Assembly (NCBI RefSeq): GCF_048751585.1
Contig: NZ_JAZHOB010000008.1
Coordinates: 124,001 to 188,000 of the forward strand
Reading direction: 5' to 3'
DNA: 64,000 nt
From: G025836975 sp048751585
GTDB lineage: Bacteria; Pseudomonadota; Gammaproteobacteria; Burkholderiales; Burkholderiaceae_B
Shown here: positions 61,148-64,000 of the stretch, piece by piece
Layout of the letters: each line of letters opens with the position of its first letter
How positions within the stretch are numbered: the first letter of the stretch is position 1
The notes under the pieces: model-generated
Database searches by the model: none
What the model was told of the DNA's origin: nothing
What the model saw: only the letters and a program-made list of their open reading frames with translations
Made by a program: the position numbers and the translations under genes

Positions 61148-63217
61148 CTAGCTCAGCTGCTGCGTCAGGCATTCATGCAGATTGAAAGGCTTGCCGCGGC
61201 TTTTTATCTTGACGTAATCGCCATTGGGCAGCGCGCGCCAGGCCAATTGATTGTCGCGCAAGGCATAGATGAATGCCTCGTTGATGACACGCTTCTTCAG
61301 GGACTTGTCGAGTACCGGGAAACCGATTTCGACACGGCGGAAGAAATTCCGGTCCATCCAGTCGGCCGACGATAAATACACGTTTTCCGCCCCGTCATTG
61401 TAAAAGTAAAACACCCTGGAGTGCTCCAGGAACCGGCCGATCACGGACCGGACGCGAATGTTTTCCGACAGCCCGGGTACGCCGGCGCGCAAGGCGCACG
61501 CGCCCCGCACGATCAGGTCTACCTTCACGCCCGCCTGGCTGGCCTTGTACAGGGCGTCGATAATGATGGGCTCTAGCAGGGAGTTCATCTTGGCCATGAT
61601 GCGCGCCTTCCTGCCCGCCTTGGCATGCACGACCTCGTTCTTGATCAGGGCCACCATGGTTTCATGCAGGGTAAAGGGCGATTGCAGCAGCAGCTTCAGC
61701 GGCCGGCGCGCACCCAGTCCGGTCAACAGCGAAAAGACCTTGTCCATGTCCTCGCACAGCTTCTGGTCGGCCGTCAGCAGGCCAAAATCGGTATAAAGCC
61801 GGGCGGTGCGGGGATGGTAGTTGCCGGTACCCAGGTGCCCATAGCGGCGTATGCCGCCATTCTCGCGGCGCAGCACCAGTGCCATTTTCGCGTGCGTCTT
61901 GTGGCCGACGACGCCGTAGCTGACGTGCGCGCCCACCTCTTCCAGCTTGGCGGCCCAATTGATGTTGGTCTGTTCGTCGAAACGCGCCATCAGCTCGACC
62001 ACCACGGTGACTTCCTTGCCCGCCTTTGCGGCGGCCAACAGCAGGCGCATCAATTCGGAATCTTCACCGGTGCGGTATATGGTCTGCTTGATGGCCACGA
62101 CCGATGGGTCCATGGCCGCCGCCGTCAGAAAATTGAGCACGGGCTGAAACGATTGATAGGGATGGTGCAGCAGACGGTCCTTCTCGGCAATGGCGGCGAA
62201 CAGTTCTTCGGGGTTGCCGGACACCGAATCGAACGGCGCCGGGATCTTGGGGCGATGGTCCGGAAAGAGCAGTTCAGGGCGGTCGACCACATTGCATAGC
62301 TGCATCAGGCGCGACAGGTTCACGGGACCGCTGACACGATAGGTGTCCTGGGGCTGCAGAAGGAACTCCTTCTGCAGGAAGACCTCGAGATCGGGCGGCA
62401 TGTATTGGTCGATTTCAAGCCGGACCGCAGCGCCGAAATTACGCTGCGACAGCTCGCCTTGCAGCGCTTGCCGAAGATTGGTGATTTCTTCCTCATCCAC
62501 GAACAGATCGCTGTTGCGGGTAACCCGCCACTGGTAGACGCCCTTGGCGTCCAGGCCGGGAAAGAGCTCGCCGACGAAGGCGCTGATCAGCGCCGTCAGC
62601 AAGATATAACCGTGCGGAACGCCGGCGATTTCCGGCGGCACCTTGATCAGCCGCGGCAGCGCACGCGGCGCCTGCACAATCGCGATGGAGGCGCTGCGCC
62701 CGAAGGCGTCCTGCCCGGACAGGGCCACGATGAAGTTCAGGCTTTTGTTGTAGACGCGCGGAAAAGGATGCGCCGGATCGAGCCCGATGGGCGTCAGCAT
62801 GGGCATGACTTCGCGGTGAAAGCCCGCATGCGCCCAGGCGTGCAGTTCTTCGCTCCAACACGAGGGCTCAAGCAAGGCGATGCCCTCCGCCTTAAGCTTG
62901 GGCATGACCTGGTTGGTCAACAGGCTGTTCTGCTTGTCGACCAGTTCGTGGGCGGCACGCTGCACGCGCTCGAATGCCTCGCCGGGAGAGTATCCGTCCA
63001 CGCCGACCAGACCGGGCGTCTGGCGCAACTGTTCCTTGAGGCTGGAAATGCGTATCTCGAAAAATTCGTCCAGGTTGGAGCTGACAATGCATAGATAGCG
63101 CAGCCGTTCCAGCAAGGGTGTGCTTCGGTTCTCGGCCATGGCCAAGACCCGTTCATTGAACTTAAGCAGGGACAGCTCACGATTCAGCAGGGAGGGATCG
63201 GACGATGAGGGAAGCAT
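61148..63217 (-). CDS. ppk: Polyphosphate kinase Ppk1
   Basis: A 689-residue PPK1 that makes polyphosphate from ATP. The N-terminal domain begins LLNRELSLLKFNERVLAMAE, followed by YLCIVSSNLDEFFEIRIS. The phosphorylated histidine is H442 in VGHKTHAKMALVLRRENG (H435 in E. coli). The active-site arginine block is YGHLGTGNYHPRTARLYTDFGLLT and later CALRAGVPGLSENIRVRSVIGRFLEHSRV...YFYNDG. The length and all four domains are complete. It is divergent from ppx (196 bp) and has its own Pho box. Its stop lies 104 bp before the pstS start, on the same strand. Confidence 0.97.
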   Translation of the reverse strand: MLPSSSDPSLLNRELSLLKFNERVLAMAENRSTPLLERLRYLCIVSSNLDEFFEIRISSLKEQLRQTPGLVGVDGYSPGEAFERVQRAAHELVDKQNSLLTNQVMPKLKAEGIALLEPSCWSEELHAWAHAGFHREVMPMLTPIGLDPAHPFPRVYNKSLNFIVALSGQDAFGRSASIAIVQAPRALPRLIKVPPEIAGVPHGYILLTALISAFVGELFPGLDAKGVYQWRVTRNSDLFVDEEEITNLRQALQGELSQRNFGAAVRLEIDQYMPPDLEVFLQKEFLLQPQDTYRVSGPVNLSRLMQLCNVVDRPELLFPDHRPKIPAPFDSVSGNPEELFAAIAEKDRLLHHPYQSFQPVLNFLTAAAMDPSVVAIKQTIYRTGEDSELMRLLLAAAKAGKEVTVVVELMARFDEQTNINWAAKLEEVGAHVSYGVVGHKTHAKMALVLRRENGGIRRYGHLGTGNYHPRTARLYTDFGLLTADQKLCEDMDKVFSLLTGLGARRPLKLLLQSPFTLHETMVALIKNEVVHAKAGRKARIMAKMNSLLEPIIIDALYKASQAGVKVDLIVRGACALRAGVPGLSENIRVRSVIGRFLEHSRVFYFYNDGAENVYLSSADWMDRNFFRRVEIGFPVLDKSLKKRVINEAFIYALRDNQLAWRALPNGDYVKIKSRGKPFNLHECLTQQLS

Positions 63218-63245
63218 AAATTAGCCAGAAACGGGATAGTCGAAT

Positions 63246-63279
63246 GTTTTACTTCATTTTTGTGACGGCTATATGACAG
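63246..63279 (-). promoter_or_regulatory. Pho box and -10 of ppk
   Basis: On the minus strand CTGTCAT-ATAG-CCGTCAC (63279-63262) is another two-7-mer PhoB site. A weak -10, TAAAAC (63251-63246), begins ten bases after it. This suggests that phosphate starvation raises polyphosphate kinase. On the plus strand the ppx gene lies 134 bp away, with a TATAAT at 63377-63382 whose -35 is unclear. Confidence 0.8.
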
Positions 63280-63412
63280 CCTGGAATATTGTGGCGCTTG
63301 AAACCCCATACTATCAAAATGCCCGTTCCGTTCACCAGACTTGAGCGATCCGAACGTTGGTTATTGACACGGACTCTATAATCCCCACGATACTCACCCG
63401 AATCTACGCATC

Positions 63413-64000
63413 ATGGATCATCTACTCGCCGCAGTCGACCTGGGCTCAAACAGCTTCCGCCTTTCTATCGGACGCGTGGTGCAGCAGGATGGCATCGCTC
63501 AAATCTATGCCATTGACCGGCTCAAGGAATCGGTGCGGCTGGCGGCGGGGCTGGACGATCAGAAGATCATCAATGAAGAAGCCATCGCCCGGGCCATCAC
63601 GGTATTGAAGCGCTTCGGCGAGCGCCTGGCCGGCTTCCACCCGAATTGCGTGCGCGCCGTGGCCACCAATACCTTCCGTATTGCGCGCAACGTGGACCAG
63701 ATCCTGCCCCGGGCGGAAGAGGCCCTGGGCTTTCCCATCGAGGTCATCGCCGGGCAGGAAGAGGCCCGCCTTATTTTCTCGGGAATCACCAACGAACTGC
63801 CGCCCTCGGCCAATCGCAGGCTGATGATAGACATCGGCGGCGGATCGACCGAAGTCATCATCGGCAAGGGCTTCAAGCCACTGCACATGTCCTCCCTGTA
63901 CATGGGCTGTGTCAGCTATACCCGGCAGTTCTTTCCCGACGGACATATTACCGAGGCGCGCATGCAGCAGGCGCAGCTGGCGGCCCGGCGCGAGCTGGAA
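63413..64000 (+). CDS. ppx: Exopolyphosphatase/GppA-type phosphatase, N-terminal part (cut by window edge)
   Basis: The first 196 residues of a Ppx/GppA family phosphatase, which removes terminal phosphates from polyphosphate or turns pppGpp into ppGpp. LLAAVDLGSNSFRLSIGRV (residues 4-22) is the phosphate-1 loop of the ASKHA fold. RAVATNTFRIARN, then IEVIAGQEEARLIFSGI and MIDIGGGSTEVIIG (about 139-152) are the further family blocks. The ATG at 63413 gives the normal N terminus. It is divergent from ppk, a common gene pair, which favours exopolyphosphatase over GppA. The stop lies beyond the window. Confidence 0.94.
   Translation, partial: MDHLLAAVDLGSNSFRLSIGRVVQQDGIAQIYAIDRLKESVRLAAGLDDQKIINEEAIARAITVLKRFGERLAGFHPNCVRAVATNTFRIARNVDQILPRAEEALGFPIEVIAGQEEARLIFSGITNELPPSANRRLMIDIGGGSTEVIIGKGFKPLHMSSLYMGCVSYTRQFFPDGHITEARMQQAQLAARRELE

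Overview
The window is a GC-rich chromosomal segment that looks like a betaproteobacterium of the order Burkholderiales, most likely Alcaligenaceae (Bordetella, Achromobacter or Pusillimonas-like). The grounds are the orphan Bug/TctC-type binding protein, the many LysR regulators, the TRAP, Dpp and Liv uptake systems, the fused indolepyruvate oxidoreductase, and the pstSCAB, ppk and ppx order. These are family-level clues, not a species identification. No insertion sequence, prophage, CRISPR array or rRNA gene was seen. Two tRNA genes, Arg-UCU and Pro-UGG, are present. The window cuts the Bug gene at the left edge and ppx at the right edge.

Left region (1-8.4 kb, all minus strand): a malonate utilisation operon. 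It reads from a GntR/FadR-type regulator (TTG start) through malonyl-CoA decarboxylase, an enoyl-CoA hydratase/isomerase-family protein, malonyl-CoA synthetase (TTG start) and a TRAP transporter (P, Q, M) to a Bug-type binding protein. Malonate would be imported, activated to malonyl-CoA and decarboxylated to acetyl-CoA. A promoter whose -10 lies inside a palindrome precedes the regulator.

8.5-13.3 kb: a transsulfuration-family PLP enzyme, an acyltransferase-3 membrane protein, and an MFS exporter divergent from a LysR gene with a palindrome at the LysR start codon.

13.3-23.9 kb: a catabolic locus in which two DadA-like FAD oxidoreductases, an HcnA-like [2Fe-2S] protein and an HcnB-like FAD/[2Fe-2S] protein are joined, mostly by 4-base overlaps, to a Dpp-type ABC transporter. 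A LysR gene of the OccR/NocR look and a separately transcribed binding protein complete it. It resembles opine or D-hydroxyproline oxidation systems, but the substrate is unknown.

23.9-48.3 kb: mixed housekeeping and accessory genes. These include an ABC-F ATPase behind tRNA-Arg, outer-membrane phospholipase A, an indolepyruvate oxidoreductase with its LysR, a first Liv-type importer with fused LivH-LivM, an LtaS-like sulfatase-fold enzyme, a DJ-1/PfpI protein, a TerC/CBS/CorC protein, tRNA-Pro with a strong terminator, a CysK-fold enzyme, an acyl-CoA synthetase, an alpha/beta hydrolase, a DUF1127 protein divergent from a LysR, a stand-alone N-terminal piece of an acyl-CoA synthetase, a DoxX protein and an AraC regulator.

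48.4-55.3 kb: acetyl-CoA synthetase lies downstream of a second Liv-type importer with fused LivM-LivG and a Tat-exported binding protein. 55.6-64 kb: a subtilase without a signal peptide, with a small downstream protein that looks like a detached subtilisin prodomain. This follows a phosphate block of pstSCAB, ppk and ppx, with recognisable Pho boxes before both pstS and ppk and no phoU beside pstB.
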